In this document: piece after piece, positions 34,427 to 44,844 of the stretch
How positions within the stretch are numbered: the stretch's first letter is position 1
Layout: each line of letters opens with the position of its first letter
Origin: an uncultured Tenacibaculum sp.
Lineage (GTDB): Bacteria > Bacteroidota > Bacteroidia > Flavobacteriales > Flavobacteriaceae
Length of the DNA stretch: 64,000 nucleotides
Direction of reading: 5' to 3'
Assembly: GCA_947498055.1 (NCBI GenBank)
Contig: CANMJA010000024.1
Span: forward strand, 1-64,000
Notes under the pieces: model-generated
What the model saw: the letters and a program-made list of their open reading frames with translations, nothing else
Database searches by the model: none
What the model was told of the DNA's origin: nothing
Translations under genes and position numbers: made by a program

Positions 34427-36535
34427 GTGTTAAAGTATAATAGAAATATAAAAGGTATTGTTACAATAGTACTACTACTATTTAAAGTAAACGTTGGTTT
34501 TACTCAAAAATCGGATGCAGAAGAGGTACCAGATGAAATTAAAGTAATTGCTAGACCTTTTACTGATAATAGAATTTTAGTTAGATGGGGGTCTACTACT
34601 CCTATATCTTTTAGAAAGTTAAATAAATATGGGTATCAGTTAAAGAGATATACCATTAGTATTAGTGGTCAAACATTAGATAAACCGATAGAGAAAAATT
34701 TAGGTTTCTTTAAACCTGCGCAACCAGAAGAATGGTTAAAAGTTATAGAAAGTAATAATAATGCAGCCATCGTTGCGCAATCTATTTTTGGCAAAAGTTT
34801 CGATGTACAAGGTGTAGGTGCTATGCAAGGCATTATTAATATGTCTCAAGAACAACAACAACGTTTTACATGGGCATTATATGCTTGTGATCAAGATTTT
34901 GAAGTAGCAAAATTAGCTGGTTTAGGATTTGAAGATGTAGAAATTAAAGCTACAGAAAAATACGTTTATAAAGTATATTCCATGGTGCCTGAAACAGAAA
35001 TGAAGATACGAGATGGAGGAGTTTTTATAGGAATGCAAGATTACGAAGCATTGCCTAAGCCTTTAGATGTAGCGGCTGTATTTAATGATGGAAGAGTAAT
35101 GTTAAATTGGAATTATAAAATACATAAAACATTATTTAATAGTTATTTTATAGAAAGATCTACAGATGGTAAAAACTTTAAAACTTTAAATAAGTTACCC
35201 TATACATCTTTAAATAGTGGTGGAAAAGTGGATACTAAAAGAATTTATTATATAGATTCCATACCTAATGATAAAATTCATTATTATCGAGTAAAAGGAA
35301 GAACTCCATTCGGAGAATTAAGTCCTGCTTCTGATATTATCTCTGGACGAGGACAAAAGCTATTAGCATTTTCTCCTAAAATAACTTCTAAAGAAATTAT
35401 AAATGATGAGAAGAGTGTTATTTTAGAATGGGAATTTTCAAAAGAAGGAAATCAGCATATCAAAGGATTTGAAGTAAACCGTAGTGATAAGGTCGATGGA
35501 GAATATAAAACAGTGGTAAATAACATTTCTCCTTCTACAAGAAAAATTAGATATGATAATATAGCTCCTACTAATTACATTACAATAACAGCTTTAGGAA
35601 AAAAAGGAAGTAATACAAGATCTTATCCTGTATTGGTACAACCGATAGATTCTATTCCGCCAGTTAAACCTATAGGACTTCAAGGTAAGGTTGATAGCTT
35701 AGGTGTGGTAAGTTTATCGTGGAAAGCAAATACAGAAACAGATATGTTAGGATATCGAGTTTTTAGAGGAAATAATAAAAACGAGGAATATACTCAAGTT
35801 ACAGTAGCTCCCCATAGAGCTACCACATATTATGATAGTATCTCTGTAAAAATGTTAAATGATAAAGTGTATTATAAAATTGTAGCGGTAGATCAACGTT
35901 TTAATATGTCTGAATATTCTAATGTATTAAAATTAGATAAACCAGATTACAATCCACCTAGTCCACCAATTGTCATTTCTTATGAAGTAAAGAAAGAAAA
36001 AATGTTTTTAAAATGGGCGAATAGTAGCAGTAAAGATGTTAAAAAACATGAAGTGTACAGAAGGATTAAAAACAATACTCCATGGAATTTGATAACAACT
36101 ATTCCACAAGATTCGCTAAAAAAAGAATATACCAATTGGGAAGATGCTAATATAGAAGGAGGAAGAACTTATCAATATTTAATAAAAGCTGTAGACGATA
36201 GTAATTTATCTTCTAAAAACATAAAACCAGTAACTATTGAAGTACCAAGATTTCAATTATTATCGGGAGTTAAAGGTTTTGGTAGTTATGTAGATAAAAC
36301 CAATGGTTTTATAGAATTGTTTTGGAAAGTTGTTCAAGAAAAGAATGTAGCAGAATTAATGATATATAAATCCTTAAAAGGAAAAAAGGCATCTTTATTA
36401 CGAAGTGTTCCTTCAACAATTAAAAGAATTGTAGATGAAGATGTAAAACCGAATAATATATACTCTTACATTATTCGCCCAGTATTTATTGATGGTAGTT
36501 TAGGGCAGGTAAAAATGATTGAGGTTACATATTAA
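34427..36535 (+). CDS. exported fibronectin type III-repeat protein
   Basis: The protein has 702 aa from a GTG start 2 bp after the previous stop. A signal peptide (IKGIVTIVLLLFKVNVGFTQ) is followed by a domain of about 180 residues of unknown type and then four or more FN3-like units (for example VMLNWNYKIHKTLFNSYFIERSTDG, VVSLSWKANTETDMLGYRVFRG, KMFLKWANSSSKDVKKHEVYRR). There is no C-terminal sorting domain, so it may be periplasmic or bound to another product of the locus. In such loci FN3 proteins are probably scaffolds for the large surface proteins; this is inferred. Confidence 0.8.
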   Translation: MLKYNRNIKGIVTIVLLLFKVNVGFTQKSDAEEVPDEIKVIARPFTDNRILVRWGSTTPISFRKLNKYGYQLKRYTISISGQTLDKPIEKNLGFFKPAQPEEWLKVIESNNNAAIVAQSIFGKSFDVQGVGAMQGIINMSQEQQQRFTWALYACDQDFEVAKLAGLGFEDVEIKATEKYVYKVYSMVPETEMKIRDGGVFIGMQDYEALPKPLDVAAVFNDGRVMLNWNYKIHKTLFNSYFIERSTDGKNFKTLNKLPYTSLNSGGKVDTKRIYYIDSIPNDKIHYYRVKGRTPFGELSPASDIISGRGQKLLAFSPKITSKEIINDEKSVILEWEFSKEGNQHIKGFEVNRSDKVDGEYKTVVNNISPSTRKIRYDNIAPTNYITITALGKKGSNTRSYPVLVQPIDSIPPVKPIGLQGKVDSLGVVSLSWKANTETDMLGYRVFRGNNKNEEYTQVTVAPHRATTYYDSISVKMLNDKVYYKIVAVDQRFNMSEYSNVLKLDKPDYNPPSPPIVISYEVKKEKMFLKWANSSSKDVKKHEVYRRIKNNTPWNLITTIPQDSLKKEYTNWEDANIEGGRTYQYLIKAVDDSNLSSKNIKPVTIEVPRFQLLSGVKGFGSYVDKTNGFIELFWKVVQEKNVAELMIYKSLKGKKASLLRSVPSTIKRIVDEDVKPNNIYSYIIRPVFIDGSLGQVKMIEVTY

Positions 36536-36644
36536 ACTATGTTTTTTATAGAAAAGGATTTTTATTTAAAGAGAAAAACAGTTGAAAATTTTAGTTAAAA
36601 AATAAAAGTTATTTCATCAATATTTAGTGAAATAATAAAAGGCA

Positions 36645-38105
36645 ATGAAGAAAATAAATCAAATATATAGATTAGTAATAATAGTTATTCTTTTTTTGAG
36701 TTACGTAGGGAATTCTCAAAGATATCAATTGTTTAAAGTGAATAGAAGTGAAAGTTTTATATGTGGTAATGTGCCTATAAGGCCAGGAGAATCGTTTGTA
36801 TCTCCTCCTGAAATATATGTTGCATCAGATCCTAATTATATAGAAATTCAGCCTTTGCCAGGAGTTCAAGGAAGTAGAACAACAAGAATATTTTATGGTT
36901 TAGAAAATATGCTATGTGGTATAACATTAGATCCATCTAGACCTCTTGTAAATAAATGCTATAATGATCTTTTAAATTCATTTACAATAAGACCATCTAA
37001 TTTAGATATAAAGTTAACAACACCAACAAGTGATATTACTGGAGATAATTCTACAGGAGATGAAGTAACATTAACAGCTACAGAAGGTTATCATGAATTA
37101 GTGTATAATTGGCAAGTATTTATAACTCCTGAAGTAGCAGATATATTAGAGAACCAAGGTGATAATCGATGTGGTTTTTATTTTCAAGGTCTTGGGAATA
37201 CTATAGAAGAAAGTCCAGGAAGTGGACCTATTGGTCCAGGAGGACCTCCAGGAGGCCCCTTGCCAAATGTACCAAGATTAGGTTGGATAAATTTACCCAA
37301 TAAATACTTAGGAGAAAATAAAATAACTTTTACGGCAGAAGATTTATTTGGTATAAATGCACCACAAGTAGTAAATAAAAGTTTACAGTTTAGAATAGGA
37401 ATGTCAAATGGTTATAATTCAAGAATATTTTCTTTTTCATTTATAGCAAGTTCACCTAAGCTAGTACAACCTCCTACAGTTAAAAATGACAGATGTAATT
37501 ATAGTAAAGAAGGAACTTTTACAATGGTTTTAAACAGAGATTTGATAGAAGAAGGAGGATTGAAAGAGCAATTAATAGTGTCTTTATATGACGAGAATAC
37601 TTCTAGTTCAGTACCCCCAAATACATTTAAGTTTTTTAAACAAGAATCTACAAAAGTTTTAGTACAAAATTTAACTACTACACCACCAACCTATAGTTAT
37701 ACATGGCAAGAGCCTTTAGAAGCAGGAAAGTATAGATTTAGATTTCAAACCTTATTGGGTAACGGAACAATTGACCCAAACGATGGAAGTTGGGCAACAC
37801 TTGAGTTTTCAGACGATTTTGAAATAAAAACTCCCCAAAACATAAAATACCAAATTACGAGTACCAAAAAAGAGACTTGTAAAGGAGCATCAGATGGTGA
37901 AATGGAATTAGCAATTGAAGATAGAGGAGAAGGAAATAATAGTAAGTATTCGTATACATTATATGAAGTAAGTGGTACTAGAGTTACAGAAGTACCTGGA
38001 AAAAAAGACATTTCATTTACAGGGTTAAGCGTAATAATAAAAGGCTTAACACAAAAGAGATATAGAGTAAAAATACAAGATGAAAAAGGATGCTTTGCTA
38101 GATAA
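36645..38105 (+). CDS. exported protein ending in one SprB repeat (paralogue 1)
   Basis: The protein has 486 aa. A signal peptide (LVIIVILFLSYVGNSQ) is followed by a unique beta-rich domain with paired cysteines, a Gly/Pro-rich loop (GPIGPGGPPGGPLP) and an Ig-like part. It ends in a single SprB-type repeat (TCKGASDGEMELAIEDRG to RVKIQDEKGCFAR). It shares architecture with the proteins at 54379 and 55790 (CNYxxEGxFxxxxxRD; YxWQEPLxAGKYRFRFQT). There is no T9SS sorting domain. The stop codon falls directly after the repeat, just before the 2233-aa SprB protein, and it may cap or anchor that protein. Confidence 0.72.
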   Translation: MKKINQIYRLVIIVILFLSYVGNSQRYQLFKVNRSESFICGNVPIRPGESFVSPPEIYVASDPNYIEIQPLPGVQGSRTTRIFYGLENMLCGITLDPSRPLVNKCYNDLLNSFTIRPSNLDIKLTTPTSDITGDNSTGDEVTLTATEGYHELVYNWQVFITPEVADILENQGDNRCGFYFQGLGNTIEESPGSGPIGPGGPPGGPLPNVPRLGWINLPNKYLGENKITFTAEDLFGINAPQVVNKSLQFRIGMSNGYNSRIFSFSFIASSPKLVQPPTVKNDRCNYSKEGTFTMVLNRDLIEEGGLKEQLIVSLYDENTSSSVPPNTFKFFKQESTKVLVQNLTTTPPTYSYTWQEPLEAGKYRFRFQTLLGNGTIDPNDGSWATLEFSDDFEIKTPQNIKYQITSTKKETCKGASDGEMELAIEDRGEGNNSKYSYTLYEVSGTRVTEVPGKKDISFTGLSVIIKGLTQKRYRVKIQDEKGCFAR

Positions 38106-38142
38106 AAAAATAGTTATGATAAAAAATGACACATTGATTATG

Positions 38143-41100
38143 ATGAAAAAAATAAAAATATCCATATTACTAATTATAGCACTTTCCTTAATAAGTAATG
38201 TTATTTACGCACAAGGAATTGGAACAGAAGGAAAGGACGGAGAAGATATTTTTTATGAAATTAATATTGGAGGGCCAGCTGCTAATCTAGGGGTTTCTTT
38301 TGATATTAAAACACCGATAAAAGTAAATGGAGGAACTGGTACTTTTAAAGTGATACCAATTGGGGGAACACCACCGTATAGAATATTTATAAAAAGAGGT
38401 ACAACAATAGAACAGCAGATAAATAATGTTACCACTACTACAGAAATAGAATCTAAAGAATTATTACCAGGGAAATACCTAGTAGAAATTAGAGATGCAA
38501 ACTATGTGAATACTTCCAGTACATGTAATACAATTACAAGTGCTGAAATAGAATTAATAAATCCTCCTTTATTAAGAATAAGAGGAGAAATAAGTCAAGA
38601 AATACAGTGCAATGGAGGTCAAGGAAAAATAAGAGCTTATATAAGAGGCGGCGCTGGGCCAGAAAGTTATACTGTACAATTATTAAAAGGGAGTAGCATA
38701 GAAGAAACCAAATCGTTATCCTATTCAGGAAGTGTGGAAAGACCTATAGAATTTACAGGAGTTTCTGTTGGAAACTATACAATAAAAGTAAAAGATAAAT
38801 ATAATATTGAAAAAGAAACTGGGATCATTAAATTAGAACAGCCAATAACTTTCAATGTTACTTCTGTAAATATAAAGAAAAATGTTAGCTGTAACATAGG
38901 AAATACAGGAAACAAAAGTGATGGACAAATAGAGATTAAAACCGTAGGCGGAACTGCTCCTTACAAAGCAACAATAAATGGAGCGGGTATTACAAGAAAT
39001 ATAGAGTCTCCATCTAATACGATAAATATAACAGGATTAAAAGCGGGTAGCTATTCTATAACTGTAGAAGATGCTTTTAAATGTGTTAGAGTATTTAGTT
39101 TTAATAGAACAATAAATCCACCAAGTAAAATAGAAATAACTCCAAATGTTACATCTAAAACTTCTCCAACAAATATAGATGGTCAAGTAGAATTCGAAAT
39201 AACAGGAGGTGTACAAACAACAACAGGTTATACGTATGAATTTAATGGAAGAAGATATACAAATGCAGATAGCAATGTATCAATAACCAATAACGGAGGA
39301 AAATATATTGTAAACTTCACAAAACTAGATGTTGGAGATTATGTTTTTAAAGTAACAGATAAAAATAGTTGTAGCGAGAGCGTAACTATAAAAATTAATA
39401 ATCCAAAGGAGTTAAAAATTGATAATACGATTCCTACGCATGTTAATTGTTATGGTGAAAAAACAGGGCAGATTAATGTAATAGCAAGTGGTGGATTTCA
39501 AACTCCCTATAGGTATCAATTATTTAGAAGAAATAGTTCTGTAGTGTTAAAAACTTTAAGAACACCAATTTTTACCGGATTAGAAGCGGGTGATTATACG
39601 GTAAAAGTAGCAGTTATTATAAATGAAGGAGGAGTAGATAGAGTTGCAGAAATAAAGGAAGCAAATGTTAGAATTAATACAGCATCAGAAATAACAATAA
39701 ATCCCCCTGTAATTAAAAATGCTATTTGTAAAGGAGATAATGGTGAAGTAACATTAGCACCTAGTGGAGGAACAGGAACTTTAACTTATCAATGGAGAAA
39801 GACTGGTAGTTCTTCTATAGTTTCAACTAAAAGAGACTTAGAAGCAAAAGCTGGTATCTATAATGTTACTATTATAGATGCAAATACATGTAGTAAAATA
39901 TTTCAAAATATAGAAATAAAAGAACCATCTAATGAACTAACAGTGATCACTTCCGAAGTTGATCTTACAATTAACACATTAGATTTAGGAGGAATAAACC
40001 CTGATGGTAAAATAACAGTTACAGCTACAGAAGGGTGGGGTGGTTATACATATCAATGGAAAGAAGGAAGTAATAATCTTACAGAAACATCTAATGTATT
40101 AGAAAATGTACGAGCAGGTATTTATTCAGTAACAGTAACAGACAGAGAAGGTTGTAGTAAAACTCTACCTAACTTAGAGATAAAAGAACCAGAACAAATT
40201 AATACAACAATTTCATATCCAAATGAAACAGATAAAATAAGTTGTAACGGAGCTAATAATGCAACCATACAAGTAAGCTTTAATAGTAATGGACCAATTA
40301 TAGAAAGCTTTCAATGGTATAAAACTACCAGAACAAATTTTATTTCTGGAACTAAAGATAAAAACATAATAGATGATAAAGAACCAGGTAAATATGGAGT
40401 AGAAGCTATTGTTAAAAACAATAGAAATGAGTCTGTAAAAATTTATCCAGCAAATGATTTTGAAGTTATAGAACCAGAAAAATTAGAAGTAGATATTGTT
40501 AAAACGAAACCAAATAATAGCACTTGTTTTGGTGAAACAGGTTCTTTAAGTTTATTTGTAAAAGGAGGAACAGGAGACTATACATACCGTTTACGTAGAA
40601 ATGGAGGAACTTTAGAAACACCGGTAGTTTTTAGTGGAAATGTAACCATACCAAATTTAGAAGCAGTAAATTATAGTGTAGAAATTAGAGATGCAAATAA
40701 TTGTTCTTTAGAAAAAGAATATGAATTTAAAATTGAAGCACCAACAGAAATAGTTGTGACCAAAGTAGAGGATAAAGATGCTACTGTTTTTGGTAAATCA
40801 GATGGAATTATAATAGTGAAGGTAGCAGGAGGCTTACCATTCAATCCAACAGCTACAGCACATTATAACTATGTGTTAACAGAAAACGGAAGTACAATTT
40901 CTGTTAAAAATGGAAGTACTACAACAAATTCTTCAGGAGAGCAAGTTGTAGAACTTAGAGATATAGCAGGTTCTGTAGCAGGAAAAAATTATGTATTAAC
41001 CATAACAGATGCAAGTACGGGAGGTTGTGCAAAAACAACATTACATACCATTAAAGAACCAGAAGTGCTTACAGTAAGTTTACAATTAGATAAACATGTT

Positions 41101-44100
41101 AATTGTTTTGGAGGAAACGACGGTCAGCTTTCTTTAGGAAATATTACTGGAGGAAAAACAACGAATTATAGATACGAATGGTTTAAAAAAGAGGCTGGTG
41201 CATTTATTTCTTTAGGAGCAACAAAACCTTTAGCAATTGAAGCAGGTGAATACAAAGTAAGAGTAGCTGTTATTTTTGAAGGTAAAGAAACAGAGAGTAA
41301 AGAAACTAATATTATAGATATTTTGCAGCCTACTCCTTTAAAAGTAGTAGAAACCATACAAAAAGTAAGGTGTTTTAACGGTACTGATGGAGAAATAAAA
41401 TTAAACGTTACAGGAGGAGTTATTGGTGGAGGTAATGCTATATACACCTATAATTGGTCAAATGGAGCAACAACAAAAGAGATTAGTAATTTATCTGCGG
41501 GTAGTTATACCGTAACTATTACATATAATGGAAGTTGTAGTTTTAAAGAAACCTATCAAATAGAAGAACCAATAAATGAATTAGTAGGGAATTTAGATAC
41601 ATTTAAAGATCCAACAAGAAACATATTAGATTTAAATGGTACAATTCCAGATGGTAATATTACAGCTACTATTACAGGAGGTAGAACTCCTTATGTGTAT
41701 AAATGGACAGATGCATTAGGAAATGTAGTAGGAAATAATACCAACAAATTAGAAAATGTAGGAGGAGGAATTTATACCTTAGAAGTAACAGACGATAATG
41801 GTGTAGGATGTGTAAAAACATTTACTAGAGAACTAAAAGAACCAGCACAATTTTTAGTATCTATAAACCCTTTATTAGTTGAAGAATTAAAATGTTTTGG
41901 AGATATTAACGGAAGTATAGAAGCAACTGTTGAAGGAGGATTAAAAGACTATACATATAAATGGTATGAAAAATTAGCAGACGGAACAAAACAATACATT
42001 TCAGCTCCAAAAGGAACTGTACAAAAATTAGAGGCTATTGGTGCGGGTACTTATGGTGTAGAAGTTACAGATAATGGAGGTATTGGAGTTACAAAATCTG
42101 CAGAATTTGAACTCGTACAGAATAAAAAATTAGAACTTACTTATAATGTTAAACCTGTGTCTTGTTATACAGGAGAAGATGGAGAAATAGATATAACAGT
42201 AACAGGAGGAACAGGAGTAGGAACTTATACTTATAATTGGGAAAGAGGAGATAAAACAGAAGATTTAAAAGGATTAGTAGCAGGAAAATATTCTATTAGA
42301 GTATTAGACAGAAATAATTGTATTGTAGAAGAAAAAGACATAGAAGTTACCCAACCAGAAGAACATATAGTAACAGCAATTGATTTTATAACACCAACAG
42401 GTGCAGGAAAAGAAGATGGTAAAATATCAGTAAGTATTTCTGGTAATACAACAGATTCCTATACATTAGAATGGTTAGATGGAGGTGGAGATATAATAGG
42501 AACTACAGAAACTATTGATAAATTAAAAGCAGACAATTATACTTTAAAAATACTAGTAGACGGAAAATGTACATTTGAACATGACTTTCCTTTAACAGAG
42601 CCAAAAAAATTAGAAATAACAATTAAAGAAATAGGAGAAATTAAATGTTATGGAGATTTGGCAGGGAGATTAGAATTAGAGACTACAGGTGGAGTTGGCG
42701 GAAATAAATATAAATGGTTTAATGTAACTACAAATTCTGAAGTTAGGGGAAATTTAGAAAAAGTATTTAATTTACCAGCAGGAGAATATTATGTTACTGT
42801 AAAAGATAGAAATGGTATTGAAGCAAGAAGTGAAAATTACACTATTACTCAACCGCCATTATTAGAAGTAACCAGTAGTTCAGAAAATGTATCTTGTTTT
42901 GATCATAAGAATGGATTTATCACTTTAGAGGCACAAGGTGGAACCGGAAAATATTTTTACAGTATAAGTAAAGATAAAGCAGCTTATGAAACAGAGGTAG
43001 AGTTTACAAACTCTACAATGATTTCTAATTTAGATATAGGAACTTATGATATTAAGATACGTGATGAAAATGGATGTGATTTAAAAGAAGCAGGAGTAAA
43101 TAAAATACTAAGTTTTACTATAACACAACCAGAAAAATTAGAAGTTTCAGAAGTGGTTACAAATGCTACAGGTTTTGGTTTAGAGAATGGAAATATCATA
43201 ACTACTATTACTGGAGGAACAGAACCTTATTTATATTCTTGGAAAAATACATCTGGTACAGAAATAGAAACAACAAAAGATATTACAAATTACGGAGCCG
43301 GTATATACACTTTACAAGTAACGGATGCTCAAAAATGTGTTTTAAGTAAAGAAATCACGATAGATCAGCCAGATTTATTAGAAGTTACCATTCAACAACA
43401 GAACATTGTTTTATGTAAAGGAGATGAAACAGCAAGTATTATTTCTGAAATAAAAGGAGGAATACAACCTTACAAAACCTACGAATGGTTTAAAAAGGGA
43501 GAAACAGATGTTAAATCGATCATTCCTAGATTAAATAATATTGGAGTAGGTATTTATTATTTAGTTGTTACAGATGCAGAAAATAATAGAACACAAAGCG
43601 CAGATATTAGTATTGAAGAACCTGATTTTTTAACGGTTAATTTAGTTTCTAAAAGTGAAGGTTGTGGTACCAATAATGATTGGGCAATAGAAGCAAATGT
43701 TTCTGGAGGTACTGCACCATTTAAGTATTTTTGGAGTACAGGTGCTACTACAAAAGAAATAACCAACCAATCTTTAGGTACTTATTTTGTGGTAATAACA
43801 GATGCTAACGGATGTCAAATAACTGAGAGAATTACTTTAGAGAACACTAATATTTTTAATGTAGAAGTAACCACCAAAGAATTAACTTGTTTTAATGCTT
43901 GCTCGGGAGAAATAGAGTTAGATATTACAGGAGGACAAGCACCGTATACAATTCATTGGAATTCAGGGGCAACTACAACAGCTATTAAAAATTTATGTGC
44001 AGGGCAATATATTGTAGAAGTTGAAGATAGCAACGGTTGTAGAGAGGTAAAAACAATAGAAATTAAAAATCCAGAAGAATTTATTTTTGAATTAATACCA

Positions 44101-44844
44101 GATAAAGTAACCTTATGTCAAGATGAAAATATAGAATATGACGTAACAATGAATAATGTGTCTGAGTATCGCTGGACTTCTACCAATGGGTTTACTAGTG
44201 ATAAAAGTAAAGTAACCTTAGAAACAGCAGGAAATTATACTTTAACAATAGTAACTACAGAAGGATGTACGGTTTCTAGAAATTTAGAAATTATAAAATC
44301 AGAAACTATTATCGATGCGCAGTTGATATTAACCTCTCAAGCATTTGCAGGGGAAGATATTGCAATTATTAACGTATCTGTACCAATTAGTTCTAATGTA
44401 GATTGGCAAGTACCTCCTAATGTAGAAATAGTTCAAAAAGAAAAAGAAGGTATTATAGTAAAATTTCCAGCACCTGGAGATTATGAAATATCACTAGTTT
44501 CTTTAGAAGGAGATTGTTCTAAAAAACAAACAAAAGTAGTCACTGTTTTAAAATCTAGAAACTTAGCAGATGCAGGCGATTCAGAAGATCCATTTATTAA
44601 AAAATATGAAGCGTATGCAAATCCAAATAAAGGACAATTTAAAGTAGACGTAATTTTAGAAAAAGAAGCAGAAATATCGTTACGTTTATTCGGATTAGGT
44701 GCAAGTACAGTAACACTAGATAAACGATTTAAAGGAGAAAAAGAATATACAATAGATTATGATATGAATGTACCTGCAGGTATATATGTATTATTATTAG
44801 AGACTTCTAAAGCGAAAAGAATATTAAAGATAATAATTGAGTAA
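38143..44844 (+). CDS. giant SprB-repeat surface protein with T9SS type A sorting domain
   Basis: The protein has about 2233 aa from ATG 38143, where the signal peptide IKISILLIIALSLISNVIYAQ begins; upstream ATGs (38080, 38116, 38140) are less likely because the first overlaps the preceding gene. About 21 SprB-type repeats of 80-110 residues follow, each with a C-x-G-x-x-G-x-I/L opening, a GG(T/I)xPYxYxW centre and an AGxYxVxVxDxxGC close. An Ig-like segment precedes the C-terminal T9SS domain (YANPNKGQFKVDV ... GIYVLLLETSKAKRILKIII). SprB is the gliding adhesin of flavobacteria, but here the gene is linked to toxin genes. Transport across the outer membrane by T9SS with surface attachment is expected. 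Confidence 0.93.
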   Translation: MKKIKISILLIIALSLISNVIYAQGIGTEGKDGEDIFYEINIGGPAANLGVSFDIKTPIKVNGGTGTFKVIPIGGTPPYRIFIKRGTTIEQQINNVTTTTEIESKELLPGKYLVEIRDANYVNTSSTCNTITSAEIELINPPLLRIRGEISQEIQCNGGQGKIRAYIRGGAGPESYTVQLLKGSSIEETKSLSYSGSVERPIEFTGVSVGNYTIKVKDKYNIEKETGIIKLEQPITFNVTSVNIKKNVSCNIGNTGNKSDGQIEIKTVGGTAPYKATINGAGITRNIESPSNTINITGLKAGSYSITVEDAFKCVRVFSFNRTINPPSKIEITPNVTSKTSPTNIDGQVEFEITGGVQTTTGYTYEFNGRRYTNADSNVSITNNGGKYIVNFTKLDVGDYVFKVTDKNSCSESVTIKINNPKELKIDNTIPTHVNCYGEKTGQINVIASGGFQTPYRYQLFRRNSSVVLKTLRTPIFTGLEAGDYTVKVAVIINEGGVDRVAEIKEANVRINTASEITINPPVIKNAICKGDNGEVTLAPSGGTGTLTYQWRKTGSSSIVSTKRDLEAKAGIYNVTIIDANTCSKIFQNIEIKEPSNELTVITSEVDLTINTLDLGGINPDGKITVTATEGWGGYTYQWKEGSNNLTETSNVLENVRAGIYSVTVTDREGCSKTLPNLEIKEPEQINTTISYPNETDKISCNGANNATIQVSFNSNGPIIESFQWYKTTRTNFISGTKDKNIIDDKEPGKYGVEAIVKNNRNESVKIYPANDFEVIEPEKLEVDIVKTKPNNSTCFGETGSLSLFVKGGTGDYTYRLRRNGGTLETPVVFSGNVTIPNLEAVNYSVEIRDANNCSLEKEYEFKIEAPTEIVVTKVEDKDATVFGKSDGIIIVKVAGGLPFNPTATAHYNYVLTENGSTISVKNGSTTTNSSGEQVVELRDIAGSVAGKNYVLTITDASTGGCAKTTLHTIKEPEVLTVSLQLDKHVNCFGGNDGQLSLGNITGGKTTNYRYEWFKKEAGAFISLGATKPLAIEAGEYKVRVAVIFEGKETESKETNIIDILQPTPLKVVETIQKVRCFNGTDGEIKLNVTGGVIGGGNAIYTYNWSNGATTKEISNLSAGSYTVTITYNGSCSFKETYQIEEPINELVGNLDTFKDPTRNILDLNGTIPDGNITATITGGRTPYVYKWTDALGNVVGNNTNKLENVGGGIYTLEVTDDNGVGCVKTFTRELKEPAQFLVSINPLLVEELKCFGDINGSIEATVEGGLKDYTYKWYEKLADGTKQYISAPKGTVQKLEAIGAGTYGVEVTDNGGIGVTKSAEFELVQNKKLELTYNVKPVSCYTGEDGEIDITVTGGTGVGTYTYNWERGDKTEDLKGLVAGKYSIRVLDRNNCIVEEKDIEVTQPEEHIVTAIDFITPTGAGKEDGKISVSISGNTTDSYTLEWLDGGGDIIGTTETIDKLKADNYTLKILVDGKCTFEHDFPLTEPKKLEITIKEIGEIKCYGDLAGRLELETTGGVGGNKYKWFNVTTNSEVRGNLEKVFNLPAGEYYVTVKDRNGIEARSENYTITQPPLLEVTSSSENVSCFDHKNGFITLEAQGGTGKYFYSISKDKAAYETEVEFTNSTMISNLDIGTYDIKIRDENGCDLKEAGVNKILSFTITQPEKLEVSEVVTNATGFGLENGNIITTITGGTEPYLYSWKNTSGTEIETTKDITNYGAGIYTLQVTDAQKCVLSKEITIDQPDLLEVTIQQQNIVLCKGDETASIISEIKGGIQPYKTYEWFKKGETDVKSIIPRLNNIGVGIYYLVVTDAENNRTQSADISIEEPDFLTVNLVSKSEGCGTNNDWAIEANVSGGTAPFKYFWSTGATTKEITNQSLGTYFVVITDANGCQITERITLENTNIFNVEVTTKELTCFNACSGEIELDITGGQAPYTIHWNSGATTTAIKNLCAGQYIVEVEDSNGCREVKTIEIKNPEEFIFELIPDKVTLCQDENIEYDVTMNNVSEYRWTSTNGFTSDKSKVTLETAGNYTLTIVTTEGCTVSRNLEIIKSETIIDAQLILTSQAFAGEDIAIINVSVPISSNVDWQVPPNVEIVQKEKEGIIVKFPAPGDYEISLVSLEGDCSKKQTKVVTVLKSRNLADAGDSEDPFIKKYEAYANPNKGQFKVDVILEKEAEISLRLFGLGASTVTLDKRFKGEKEYTIDYDMNVPAGIYVLLLETSKAKRILKIIIE

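Noticed and set aside
38080..38142. Frameshift joining the 36645 protein to the giant SprB protein
   Set aside because: The second protein has its own signal peptide starting at 38143, and the first ends cleanly after a complete SprB repeat, as do its two paralogues.
38143..44844. Repeats in the SprB gene as a CRISPR or mobile array
   Set aside because: The repeats are protein repeats of 80-110 codons with divergent DNA, in an uninterrupted frame.
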